Below, piece by piece: positions 27,981-34,730 of a DNA stretch of 50,795 bases. The DNA is taken from contig CACDTV010000006.1 in assembly GCA_902555695.1 (NCBI GenBank), positions 1 through 50,795 on the forward strand. Reading direction: 5' to 3'. A model generated the notes under the pieces. That model was given only the letters and a program-made list of their open reading frames with translations, was not told the origin of the DNA and did no database searches. How positions within the stretch are numbered: the first letter of the stretch is position 1; each line of letters opens with the position of its first letter. The translations under genes were made by a program, and so were the position numbers. The DNA is from an uncultured Alphaproteobacteria bacterium (GTDB lineage: Bacteria; Pseudomonadota; Alphaproteobacteria; HIMB59).

Positions 27981-28922
27981 TCATATCTCATAACCAAGAC
28001 TTTTTTCCTCTAAATCAATCAATTCCTCAGGATACCCCTCAGCTCTAAATGCAGTATTGTATTTATTTTCAAGCCTTTTTACGACCATTGAGGACCATGC
28101 ACGATCACCAAAAGTCTTTCTTGCATCTTTAATAATATCAAGAACTAAAGGTGATATTTCTAGTTCAATTCCAAGTTTTGAGGCGAGATCTTGAAAAAGT
28201 CCTACATCTTTCTCAACTAAGTCCATTGTAAAATTTATATTGTACGACCCATTTAATATAACCTGACTCTCAGTTTCATGGACAAATGAGTTACCTGAAG
28301 AAGCTGCAATTCCCTTATATGTTTTGTTCAAATCAATATTTGATTTACTAGCAATAGTCCAAGCTTCTCCTAATGCAACTAAGTGAACAGTAGCCAAATA
28401 ATTAGTAATAACTTTAAGAATGGATGCACTTCCAAAGTCTCCCGTATATAAGATTTTTCTACCAAGACATTTTAATACTGGCATAGCTTTATCAAACCCC
28501 TCTCTACTTCCTCCAACAAAAATAGAAATATTACCAGTTGCAGCTCTATGACAACCTCCACTTACAGGGGCTTCTAAAGCTATTGCATTTTTTTGCTCAA
28601 TTAATGAAGCATGTTTTTTTAGTTGCTCATCTTCAGTTGTGCTCATCTCAATCCAAATTTGATCTTTTTGTATAGTATCAATAATTCCATCTTTGGACTC
28701 TAAAACTTCTGCACATATCTTGGGAGAGGGAAGACAAGTTATTAAAATATCAGAATTTATCACAAGATCTTTTATTGATTTAGCTGTCTTAGCACCATTT
28801 AATTTAAACTCATCCATTAATATGTGATTTTTATCTAAAACTGATATTTGAAAATTATTATCAAGAAGATTATTTGCAAGTTTTCCACCCACATTACCCA
28901 GTCCAACAAAACCTATTTTCAT
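27981..28922 (-). CDS. Beta-hydroxyacid dehydrogenase (3-hydroxyisobutyrate dehydrogenase family)
   Basis: NAD(P)-dependent dehydrogenase of the 3-hydroxyisobutyrate / tartronate semialdehyde reductase / GLYR family. The Rossmann motif is GFVGLGNVGGKLA (glycines at 7-13). EAPVSGGCHRAATGNISIFVGG is the substrate-binding signature. LKVITNYLATVHLVALGEAW holds the catalytic Lys and the downstream Asn. The ATG at 28922 is preferred over the overlapping GTG one codon earlier because AGGAGG lies 5 nt before it. The following symporter gene might import its substrate. Divergent from the thioesterase gene. Confidence 0.88.
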   Translation of the reverse strand: MKIGFVGLGNVGGKLANNLLDNNFQISVLDKNHILMDEFKLNGAKTAKSIKDLVINSDILITCLPSPKICAEVLESKDGIIDTIQKDQIWIEMSTTEDEQLKKHASLIEQKNAIALEAPVSGGCHRAATGNISIFVGGSREGFDKAMPVLKCLGRKILYTGDFGSASILKVITNYLATVHLVALGEAWTIASKSNIDLNKTYKGIAASSGNSFVHETESQVILNGSYNINFTMDLVEKDVGLFQDLASKLGIELEISPLVLDIIKDARKTFGDRAWSSMVVKRLENKYNTAFRAEGYPEELIDLEEKSLGYEI

Positions 28923-29003
28923 CACTGCCTCCTATGTTTTAATAAAAATACTATTATTTTATTTTTCAATGTTAATATTAAATAATTCTTATAAAATTAG
29001 ATA

Positions 29004-29471
29004 ATGTCAATTTACCTTAGAACAGAAAAAATTATTGCAGATTGGACAGACTATAATGGCCATATGAATTTAGCCTTTTATATCCACTTATTCGATCAAG
29101 GATGGGATGTGCTGCTTGATAGATTTCAAATGGGAGGGGAGTCAGCTAAAAATGAGAAAAGATCAACATTTGCTGTGGAATCCCACACCAAATATATTCA
29201 AGAGGTTAAAGAGGGAGATGAAGTTGATATAAACTTACTATTCTTAGACCGTGATAAAAAAAGATTTGTATATCAATTGGAAATTGTAAGTAAAAGTGGG
29301 AATTTTAGAGCAGCTACATCTGAAGTTTGCTCTCTTTATGTTGACTTAAGTATCCGCAAAGTTATTGAAATGGAAGACCATAAATTAAAGTTAGTAGATG
29401 ATTTCATCGCTGAAAATAAAAATCAATTTTCACCAATAGAATTTTACCTTTTAGATAAATTAAAAAAGTAA
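29004..29471 (+). CDS. Hotdog-fold thioesterase
   Basis: Small 4HBT-type acyl-CoA thioesterase, 155 aa. The active-site segment is WTDYNGHMNLAFY (D16, N18, H20, N22), followed by FAVESHTKYIQEVKEGDEVDI and CSLYVDL. This DYNGHMN form resembles the thioesterase domains found next to or fused to L-carnitine dehydrogenase and betainyl-CoA thioesterases (from memory of that family). No carnitine genes are visible here, so the substrate is open. It abuts lhgO with no gap, so the two are translationally coupled. Confidence 0.82.
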   Translation: MSIYLRTEKIIADWTDYNGHMNLAFYIHLFDQGWDVLLDRFQMGGESAKNEKRSTFAVESHTKYIQEVKEGDEVDINLLFLDRDKKRFVYQLEIVSKSGNFRAATSEVCSLYVDLSIRKVIEMEDHKLKLVDDFIAENKNQFSPIEFYLLDKLKK

Positions 29472-30668
29472 ATGAAAGTTGCTATCATTGGGTCGGGCAT
29501 TGTGGGTCTCACAATTGCATATACCTTAAGTAAAGAAAATATCGACATAACTATTTTTGAGAAAGAGAGAGACTCACTATCACATGGAACTGGAAGAAAT
29601 AGCGGAGTTATTCACTCTGGAATCTACTATCAACCTAAAACTTTAAGGTCAACTCTCTGCATCAGAGGTTCAAAGTTAATGAAAAAATTTATTAGTGAGA
29701 ACAATCTTTATATCAATAATTGTGGAAAGTTATTACTTCCAAAAACAAAAAAAGATATCGAAACACTTAATTTATTGTATGAGAGATCAAATGAGGTAGG
29801 AGTCGAAACAATCAAGTTAAATAGTTTCGATGAGATTTTAAAAATAGAGCCAAACTGCAATCCCTTATTTAATGAAGCTCTCTTTGTTAAAGAAACAGCC
29901 ATAGCTGATCCAAAAGAGGTATCAAACAAATTGATTGAAATTTTAAAAAAAAGAGGCGTGATAATTAAATACGATACAAAAGTGGACTCAATTTCATCTA
30001 ATAATACAACTATTATATCAAATAATAAAATTCATAATTTCGATCTTATTATTAACTCTGCAGGTTTACATGCAGACTATTTGGCAAATAAATCAAATTT
30101 AAAAACTAGATACACATCTCTACCTTTTAAAGGTAAATATTGGAAAATTAGTTTTGGAGATAAAAATGAAGTTCCAAATAGATTAATTTACCCAGTGCCA
30201 AATTTAGACCAACCTTTTTTAGGAGTCCACACTGTATACGATAAAGATGGAAACTTTTATCTAGGACCTAGTAGCACCCCTGTATTTGGAAGAGAAGCCT
30301 ATAGGCCTTTTAGAAAATTTAATTTTTTAGAGTTTTGTGCCTTAAGTTATAAATTCATTTTGAAAATAATTTTTAATGAGAATAACCTTAGAAATTTAGC
30401 TATTAGTGAGTTTAAAAATCTATTTTTATCTAGTGTCATGAAATCTTCTAATGTTTACTTTAAGCATAATCCAGTAAAAATTGAATTAAGTAGTAAAGTG
30501 GGGATTAGATCTCAAATGTTTGATAAAAATAGTAAAAAACTATTTAATGATTTTGTAGTTATTAAGCAAAATAACATTATACATATTCTTAATGCTATAT
30601 CTCCAGCATGGACATCTTCTTTTGCTATGGCCGAATTTATATGTGAAAAATATACTATAAAAAAATAG
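29472..30668 (+). CDS. lhgO: L-2-hydroxyglutarate oxidase
   Basis: FAD-dependent oxidase/dehydrogenase that oxidises L-2-hydroxyglutarate to 2-oxoglutarate, often feeding electrons to the quinone pool. The dinucleotide motif is AIIGSGIVGLTIAYTLS at the N-terminus, and GTGRNSGVIHSGIYY is the LhgO/DAO signature. NSAGLHADYLA, PFKGKYWKI, LIYPVP and GVHTVYDKDGNFYLGPSS follow in family order, and the C-terminal NAISPAWTSSFAMAEFI closes the FAD domain. At 398 aa it is full length. It starts right after the thioesterase stop and is followed after 8 nt by a peroxiredoxin, which may help deal with peroxide if the enzyme reacts with oxygen (inference). Confidence 0.9.
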   Translation: MKVAIIGSGIVGLTIAYTLSKENIDITIFEKERDSLSHGTGRNSGVIHSGIYYQPKTLRSTLCIRGSKLMKKFISENNLYINNCGKLLLPKTKKDIETLNLLYERSNEVGVETIKLNSFDEILKIEPNCNPLFNEALFVKETAIADPKEVSNKLIEILKKRGVIIKYDTKVDSISSNNTTIISNNKIHNFDLIINSAGLHADYLANKSNLKTRYTSLPFKGKYWKISFGDKNEVPNRLIYPVPNLDQPFLGVHTVYDKDGNFYLGPSSTPVFGREAYRPFRKFNFLEFCALSYKFILKIIFNENNLRNLAISEFKNLFLSSVMKSSNVYFKHNPVKIELSSKVGIRSQMFDKNSKKLFNDFVVIKQNNIIHILNAISPAWTSSFAMAEFICEKYTIKK

Positions 30669-30676
30669 AAATAATA

Positions 30677-31120
30677 ATGAAAGCGCCTAATTTTAAGTTG
30701 CCAAGCACATCTGGAATATTTCAACTAAGTGATTATTTAGGGAAAAACATAATTTTGTATTTTTACCCAAGAGACAATACAAAAGGATGTTCTTTAGAGG
30801 CAATTGATTTCAATAATTCTCTCAAAGCTATATATAAATATAATTGCATTGTAGTTGGTGTTTCAAAAGACTCAATTGAAAGCCATCAAAAATTTAAAAA
30901 AAAAAATAAATTAAAATTTGATTTGTTATTTGATGAAAAAATAAAGGTCTTAAAAAAATACAAAGCTTGGGGACTTAAGAAATTTTTAGGAAAAGAATAT
31001 TATGGTATAATTAGAACTACAGTATTAATTAATGAAAAAGGCAAAATTGTAAAAACTTGGAGTAATGTCAGAGTAAAAGATCATGTAAAAAATGTAATTA
31101 ACGAACTATCTAATATTTAA
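30677..31120 (+). CDS. bcp: Peroxiredoxin of the BCP/PrxQ type, probably 1-Cys
   Basis: Thiol peroxidase reducing hydrogen peroxide or organic peroxides. The peroxiredoxin motif is P-R-D-N-T-K-G-C with P31, T35 and peroxidatic C38; the conserved Arg is near the C-terminus (IIRTTVLINEKGKIV). In E. coli BCP the resolving Cys is five residues after the peroxidatic Cys. Here that place is I43, and the only other Cys is C57, so it is either a 1-Cys enzyme or uses an unusual partner. At 147 aa it is slightly short but complete. Third gene of the thioesterase-lhgO-peroxiredoxin unit. Confidence 0.87.
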   Translation: MKAPNFKLPSTSGIFQLSDYLGKNIILYFYPRDNTKGCSLEAIDFNNSLKAIYKYNCIVVGVSKDSIESHQKFKKKNKLKFDLLFDEKIKVLKKYKAWGLKKFLGKEYYGIIRTTVLINEKGKIVKTWSNVRVKDHVKNVINELSNI

Positions 31121-31183
31121 TTTAATCCAAAATACTTATTCACAAATTATAAACAGAAAAATTTATTTTTTTATTTTTTGTTA

Positions 31184-31212
31184 TTGTCAAAAAAAATAAT
31201 TTATTTTAATGT
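31184..31212 (+). promoter_or_regulatory. Predicted promoter of the 31.2-kb RNA / leader
   Basis: TTGTCA (31184-31189) and TAATGT (31207-31212) are separated by exactly 17 nt, which places a start site near 31219, just before the structured segment. The boxes are decent sigma70-type matches but lie in very AT-rich DNA. Confidence 0.4.
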
Positions 31213-31218
31213 GTAACA

Positions 31219-31326
31219 TGTAGAGGGTAGGAAACTTCCCAAAACAAAGAAAAGAGCCAAAGTAGTAGAGGCCTAGAGAAGGGAAACCGGAACTAAGTCG
31301 AGACAACCGAGGCTCTTTTCTGTTTT
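31219..31326 (+). ncRNA. Candidate structured RNA (small RNA or 5' leader)
   Basis: A stretch of unusually GC- and purine-rich DNA between AT-rich flanks that encodes no plausible protein. The first element is a hairpin at 31225-31240, GGGUAG-GAAA-CUUCCC, with a GNRA tetraloop and one U-U mismatch. The second is a perfect 11-bp pairing of AGAAAAGAGCC (31248-31258) with GGCTCTTTTCT (31311-31321). It closes a 52-nt internal part holding GG-GAAA-CC and further short pairings. A U-rich tract follows (TGTTTTAT), so the long stem may act as a terminator. It matches no RNA family I can recall. It could be an independent small RNA or an attenuating leader of the secreted-protein gene just downstream. 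The opposite strand would also give a stem followed by T-rich sequence. Confidence 0.45.
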
Positions 31327-31378
31327 ATCCCCAAATTTAATGATTGAATTTCTTACATTAAATAGTTTATCATTACAT

Positions 31379-31822
31379 GTGAAAAAAATTTTCAAATACA
31401 CTTTTATTTTTATTTTTGGTTTAAATTTAAACCTATTTTCTGGACCGTTCACAGATGAGTTTGCTAAGTGCATTGTAATGAAAACAACAACTCAAGAAAA
31501 AACTGATTTAGTAAGATGGATATATGTGACAATGTCATTTCACCCTCAACTGATGGATTTGTCTAATCTAACAGCTGATGATGTTGAAATGGTGAATATA
31601 AGAGTAGCTGACTACATGACCAATGTCTTTGCTTATAAGTGCAATGAAGAGTTAAATATGGCAATAGATTATGAGGGTGAAGAAAGTGTTTATTATGCAT
31701 TTGAACTCTTGGGTGAAATAGCAATGACAGAGTTAATGGAAGACCAAGGAGTTAGCGCAGCAAGTGAGTTATTTATTGACTATATAGATGTGTCAATTTT
31801 CGAACAAATACTAAACTATTAA
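31379..31822 (+). CDS. Hypothetical secreted protein
   Basis: I do not recognise the family. From the in-frame GTG at 31379 the product begins MKKIFKYTFIFIFGLNLNLFS, a textbook signal peptide, and is 147 aa. An ATG at 31340 would add 13 residues but spoil the signal's short basic start, so the GTG is preferred; neither has a clear Shine-Dalgarno. The mature part is acidic and helical with two cysteines (EFAKCIVMK and AYKCNEEL) that could form a disulfide. It lies directly behind the candidate RNA and just outside the tRNA-bounded islet. Confidence 0.6.
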   Translation: MKKIFKYTFIFIFGLNLNLFSGPFTDEFAKCIVMKTTTQEKTDLVRWIYVTMSFHPQLMDLSNLTADDVEMVNIRVADYMTNVFAYKCNEELNMAIDYEGEESVYYAFELLGEIAMTELMEDQGVSAASELFIDYIDVSIFEQILNY

Positions 31823-31856
31823 CAAATACAATCGTTTTCAGAAAAATTAATCTAAA

Positions 31857-31908
31857 TGGTGCCGCCGAGAAGAATTGAACTTCCAACCCCACCATTACCA
31901 AGACTGTG
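31857..31908 (-). repeat. tRNA-Thr 3' remnant (far-end attachment repeat)
   Basis: A 52-bp copy of the 3' part of the tRNA-Thr gene (anticodon arm, variable loop, T arm, acceptor strand and CCA), in the same orientation as the intact gene at 33545-33619. Extended by three flanking bases, 51 of 55 positions agree, and the first 31 are identical. The 5' half of a tRNA is absent, so it is not a working gene. This is the typical scar left when an element integrates into a tRNA 3' end. Confidence 0.85.
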
Positions 31909-32022
31909 AAACCCTTGAATTTTAATATTATTCTTTAGTTTTTGTCATTTTTATTAACAAAAGGTTTCGCAATTTCTTATTATTTCACAATGATTTTTTA
32001 AAGCGTTACATTATGTGTAAAA

Positions 32023-32044
32023 AAAATTGACACAAAATTGACAC
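32023..32044 (+). repeat. Tandem 11-bp repeat, cluster 1 (candidate arm-type sites)
   Basis: Two perfect tandem copies of AAAATTGACAC, followed by ACAC, about 115 bp inside the left end of the islet. The same unit recurs at 32563-32584 and 33490-33500 and was not noticed elsewhere in the window. Short direct repeats near both ends of a tRNA-targeted element are what tyrosine-integrase arm-binding sites look like. Confidence 0.6.
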
Positions 32045-32086
32045 ACACAAACTTCATAAACATTTTAAAAAGTGTATATTTGTTCT

Positions 32087-32563
32087 ATGAGGTGGTTGCT
32101 TTTTATACTGTCTACATTTTATTTTAATATTTCTTTTGCACTTGTATGGGAAACTGAAAAAATAACGGACGATTGGGAGGAAACTACCAGAACTCTAATT
32201 TTTAGCGATACAGTTTCTCCTAATAAACCTCTAGATTTTCCATATTCTAATCCAACTGTATACATGTATTGGGATTGTGATGTAGGAGGATTTACTATGA
32301 GAAATACTGCAAATAATATTTTAGATACTGATACTGAAGACGGTTATAACTTAATAAAACATGATATTAAAATTGATGGTGAAAAAAAATCAATTGTTAG
32401 CTACCAAAGTTGGAATTCCGAATTTATTTCTTTAGATTGGAACAATAAATTTAAATTACAATCAGCGAATGAATTAATTATACGTCTTAATCATTACAGT
32501 GATGGTTATAGGCAATACAAATTCGACTTGACTAATTTTGACTCAATAAGTGGCTGTAAATAA
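32087..32563 (+). CDS. Secreted islet protein, possibly VasI/TagO-like beta domain
   Basis: 158-aa protein from the ATG at 32087. An in-frame GTG 15 nt earlier is less likely because MRWLLFILSTFYFNISFA already forms a good signal peptide. The mature part is beta-rich with two Cys (YWDCDVGG and SISGC at the end). The order of features - an initial W-E, a central VYMYWDC strand, R/K-x-D-I-K-I-D-G, SYQSWNS, then LIIRLNHYSDGYRQYKFDLTNF - recalls the VasI/TagO-type domain known from type VI secretion and phage proteins. This is a weak fold-level resemblance only. First gene inside the islet, 43 nt after repeat cluster 1. Confidence 0.55.
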   Translation: MRWLLFILSTFYFNISFALVWETEKITDDWEETTRTLIFSDTVSPNKPLDFPYSNPTVYMYWDCDVGGFTMRNTANNILDTDTEDGYNLIKHDIKIDGEKKSIVSYQSWNSEFISLDWNNKFKLQSANELIIRLNHYSDGYRQYKFDLTNFDSISGCK

Positions 32564-32584
32564 AAACTGACACAAAATTGACAC
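32563..32584 (+). repeat. Tandem 11-bp repeat, cluster 2
   Basis: AAAACTGACAC then AAAATTGACAC, followed by ACA, between the first and second islet genes. It has the same unit and the same 11-bp period as cluster 1, with one base changed. It starts at the stop codon region of the first gene and ends 6 nt before the ATG of the next, so it might mark an internal junction of two stacked insertions. Confidence 0.55.
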
Positions 32585-32590
32585 ACAAAA

Positions 32591-32818
32591 ATGGATAAAT
32601 ATACCCAAGCATTTAACTCAATGGGAGAGTCGGGAGTAGGCTGGGTAGATGCTATTTTCAAAATTTGTGTTTATATTTTAGTAGATCTCGCTGAAATTAT
32701 TGGCATATCCTATGAGGCAATTAATATTTGGATTTTTGTAATAATTCAACCTTTATTAATTATTTTATTCTTTGTTTTATGGAGAAGAGAGAAAAAGAAA
32801 AATAATATCAAATACTAA
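32591..32818 (+). CDS. Small islet membrane protein
   Basis: Unrecognised 75-aa protein with two hydrophobic stretches (about residues 20-38 and 45-66) and a basic tail RREKKKNNIKY that should stay in the cytosol. The N-terminal part MDKYTQAFNSMGESGVGW is amphipathic. The size and topology would suit a phage-type holin-like or small accessory protein, but nothing proves that. The start follows directly after repeat cluster 2, with no Shine-Dalgarno. Confidence 0.5.
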   Translation: MDKYTQAFNSMGESGVGWVDAIFKICVYILVDLAEIIGISYEAINIWIFVIIQPLLIILFFVLWRREKKKNNIKY

Positions 32819-32859
32819 TTTTATTTTTAGATAAACCCTAATAAGATGGTATTTAAAGT

Positions 32860-33156
32860 ATGATAAAAAAAACTTTTATTATAATCGTTTCAGTAACTTA
32901 TTTTGGTGCGTGCTCATCAACCCCAGAAGATTACATGCATAAGTCTGAATATGATTTATGTGTAGATTATTTATCTATGGCAGGAAATATTCACCAATCC
33001 AATAGATTAGAGGCAATAAAAAGGCTTGGATACGAATGTGATCAATATTACGAACAAGCTATGGCAAAAAAGAAAAGAGATGATGAATTTTATGAAAGTC
33101 TTAAAAATGTAATGGACTCAACTATAGATTGTGCGGTTATAGAGTGCTACGACTAA
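32860..33156 (+). CDS. Small islet lipoprotein
   Basis: 98-aa predicted lipoprotein: a signal MIKKTFIIIVSVTYFGAC with lipobox FGAC, lipidated C18, followed by SSTPEDY. The mature part is helical and charged (RLEAIKRLGYECDQYYEQAMAKKKRDDEFYESL) with four further Cys, two of them near the C-terminus (DCAVIEC). The segment from DLCVDYL to YECDQYY, with its Leu/Ile pattern, resembles small lipoproteins seen in phages and islands of other bacteria, but no family can be named. Confidence 0.6.
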   Translation: MIKKTFIIIVSVTYFGACSSTPEDYMHKSEYDLCVDYLSMAGNIHQSNRLEAIKRLGYECDQYYEQAMAKKKRDDEFYESLKNVMDSTIDCAVIECYD

Positions 33157-33163
33157 CAAATTT

Positions 33164-33457
33164 ATGATGAATTTTATGAAATGGCTGTATATTCTATTTT
33201 TTTTAATCCCTAGCTTATCCTTTAGTTTTTGCTATGAACCCTCTCCTCCCTGGAGCAAGCCATCAAAGCCCAGTGTTCCATGGTGTGTAAATGAATGGAA
33301 TAACACTCATACATGCAGTGATTGGGAAATTGAAAGCTATTATTCTGATATTAGAAATTACAATTATGAAATTGAAAGCTATATTAATGATTTACAAAAT
33401 TACCTTTATGATGCGGAAGATTACGTTCGTTGTGAGATTAATAGTTTAGATTATTAG
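33164..33457 (+). CDS. Small secreted Pro/Cys/Tyr-rich islet protein
   Basis: 97 aa with an N-terminal signal peptide (MKWLYILFFLIPSLSFSF). It is followed by a Pro-Ser-Lys-rich segment CYEPSPPWSKPSKPSVPWC flanked by cysteines, then CSDWEIESYYSDIRNYNYEI and a Tyr/Asn/Glu/Asp-rich helical tail with heptad-like ESY..DI..Y..EIESYI spacing, and a final Cys. Proteins of this look occur as hypothetical genes in marine phages and bacteria as far as I recall; no function is known. Last gene of the islet, 7 nt after the lipoprotein gene. Confidence 0.6.
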   Translation: MMNFMKWLYILFFLIPSLSFSFCYEPSPPWSKPSKPSVPWCVNEWNNTHTCSDWEIESYYSDIRNYNYEIESYINDLQNYLYDAEDYVRCEINSLDY

Positions 33458-33489
33458 ATAATGTTACTTACTGTAACCAGTTGTTACAA

Positions 33490-33500
33490 AAAATTGACAC
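33490..33500 (+). repeat. 11-bp repeat, cluster 3 (single copy)
   Basis: One AAAATTGACAC followed by ACA, 41 bp from the tRNA-side repeat of the islet. Together with cluster 1 it places the unit near both islet ends in the same orientation. Confidence 0.5.
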
Positions 33501-33544
33501 ACAAAAAATTTCTGAAGAAGTTAACTGTGAAAAAGTATTGAAAA

Positions 33545-33619
33545 TGGTGCCGCCGAGAAGAATTGAACTTCCGACCCCACCCTTACCAAGGGTGTGCTCT
33601 ACCACTGAGCTACGGCGGC
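33545..33619 (-). tRNA. tRNA-Thr (GGT)
   Basis: A complete 75-nt cloverleaf on the minus strand: acceptor GCCGCCG pairs with CGGCGGC, D arm GCTC...GAGC with AGTGGTA loop, anticodon stem CACCC/GGGTG with loop TTGGTAA giving anticodon GGT, T arm with GTTCAAT, and encoded CCA. A TATAAT-like -10 box lies at 33629-33634 on the minus strand, about 10 nt before the first base. Its 3' half is duplicated at 31857-31908 as the end of an integrated islet. Confidence 0.95.
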
Positions 33620-33639
33620 ATTTTTAAAATTATAGACTA

Positions 33640-33825
33640 TTAATACATATTAAAAAACATCAACAAAAGACACCCAGCTGTCAGGTATTTAGAGATTTCA
33701 TAAATAATTTTCCATTTATTATTATTTTGACTCACACGCCATGTAGCAAATGTAATTGCCAAAAAAACAAATGATACAAACCACATTAAATTAGGGTTTT
33801 TTGTTAATTCAATAATTACTGACAT
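33640..33825 (-). CDS. Small two-helix membrane protein
   Basis: Unrecognised 61-aa protein with hydrophobic helices at about residues 13-30 and 42-60 joined by a short polar loop WRVSQNNNKWKIIYE. It begins 2 nt after the stop of the preceding 62-aa gene, so it is probably translated by coupling. It sits between that gene and tRNA-Thr, on the same strand. No motif suggests a function. Confidence 0.45.
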   Translation of the reverse strand: MSVIIELTKNPNLMWFVSFVFLAITFATWRVSQNNNKWKIIYEISKYLTAGCLLLMFFNMY

Positions 33826-33827
33826 AA

Positions 33828-34016
33828 TTAATTCATAAGATAAAACTTATCTACCAGATAGTTTATTAACAAGACTAATCCAATCATAAATACCCAATAT
33901 AGTTTTTTGTTGTTTCTAATAAAGGGTATCCCGATAGCACTGTACCTAAATAATTTATGAAGTCCCCACACAAATAAGGGGATTAAAAACAACCAAAAAA
34001 TAATATCCCAAATCAT
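33828..34016 (-). CDS. Small two-helix membrane protein
   Basis: Unrecognised 62-aa protein: helix 1 (IIFWLFLIPLFVWGLHKLF) and helix 2 (LYWVFMIGLVLLINYLVDKF), with a basic loop FIRNNKK between them. It starts 13 nt after the methyltransferase stop and is followed after 2 nt by another small membrane protein. The three genes plus tRNA-Thr run in the same direction. Confidence 0.5.
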   Translation of the reverse strand: MIWDIIFWLFLIPLFVWGLHKLFRYSAIGIPFIRNNKKLYWVFMIGLVLLINYLVDKFYLMN

Positions 34017-34029
34017 TTTCTAACCTTAA

Positions 34030-34641
34030 TTATTTCTTTTTTAATAAGACTATCCTAATTTTAATATCTGAACCAAAATCTTTATTGTTTGGAAGATAAT
34101 TTAAAGGTCTTGATATATAGATTGAGTCAAAATCAGTTAATTTTTCTAAGACATTATCAAATTTTAATTCTTTCCATAAATCTACTCTATGTGTAAATAT
34201 AAAATAACCATTTTTTGCAAGATAATAAGAAACTAATTTAAAAAGTGATTGATGATTTTTACAATATGTCATTGCACCAATAAGACTTACCACAGTGTAC
34301 TTATTTACTATTTGAATTTTATTCTCAAAACTTTTTTTATATAGATATCTATATTTTCCATTTCTTTTAGATATATCTAATATTTTTTTAGAAATATCAG
34401 ATCCATCACAAATACAGTGAGGGTAAAATCGTAAAAATTCATCAACAAAAAGTCCTGTGCCACATGCTAAATCTAAAATAAATTTTGGTTTTGTTTTGAT
34501 ATATCTCTTTAAAATTTTAACTGATTGTAATGGCGCTTTGTAGTTCCATTTATACAATGTCTCATCATATGAACTAGACCAATTATCATAATATTTTTCT
34601 ATGTCTTTTTTGTTACCAATGCCTTTACGAAGAGATTTCAT
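34030..34641 (-). CDS. Class I SAM-dependent methyltransferase
   Basis: 203-aa methyltransferase. Motif I is ILDLACGTGLFVDEF near residues 55-69, and the acidic post-I strand is CDGSDISKKILDIS. VVSLIGAMTYC is the motif II region, and GYFIFTHRVDLW follows as the later strand. The N-terminal NKKDIEKYYDNWSSSYDETLYKWNY is typical of the Methyltransf_25/11 group acting on small molecules. The substrate is unknown. It lies in the accessory region next to the tRNA-bounded islet and heads a run of small minus-strand genes. Confidence 0.82.
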   Translation of the reverse strand: MKSLRKGIGNKKDIEKYYDNWSSSYDETLYKWNYKAPLQSVKILKRYIKTKPKFILDLACGTGLFVDEFLRFYPHCICDGSDISKKILDISKRNGKYRYLYKKSFENKIQIVNKYTVVSLIGAMTYCKNHQSLFKLVSYYLAKNGYFIFTHRVDLWKELKFDNVLEKLTDFDSIYISRPLNYLPNNKDFGSDIKIRIVLLKKK

Positions 34642-34695
34642 TTAAATTTAAAAACTAGCTAATTTATTATCATTTACCAATTAATCTTCATCATA

Positions 34696-34724
34696 TTGTA
34701 ATTTTTGTAAAATGATGATATTTA
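34696..34724 (+). promoter_or_regulatory. Predicted promoter of the Cys-rich peptide gene, possibly leaderless
   Basis: TTGTAA (34696-34701) and TATTTA (34719-34724) are separated by 17 nt. The expected start site, 7 nt later, falls on the A of the ATG at 34731, so a leaderless transcript is possible. The boxes are imperfect and the DNA is AT-rich. Confidence 0.35.
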
Positions 34725-34730
34725 AATTTT

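Larger units (their letters stand above)
31857..33596. mobile_element. tRNA-Thr-associated integrative islet, integrase-less
   Basis: A 1.7-kb segment bounded by direct repeats of the tRNA-Thr 3' end: the intact gene on the right, a remnant on the left. It contains four small genes, all on the plus strand, three of them with export signals, and three clusters of an 11-bp repeat. No integrase, transposase or phage structural gene is present, so it is either a decayed element or one mobilised in trans by another recombinase. The geometry resembles small tRNA-associated elements such as tycheposons and satellites in marine bacteria. Whether it is still mobile cannot be told. Confidence 0.75.

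Noticed and set aside
31857-31908. Second functional tRNA gene
   Set aside because: Only the 3' part is present; D arm and 5' acceptor strand are missing and the anticodon stem is mismatched.
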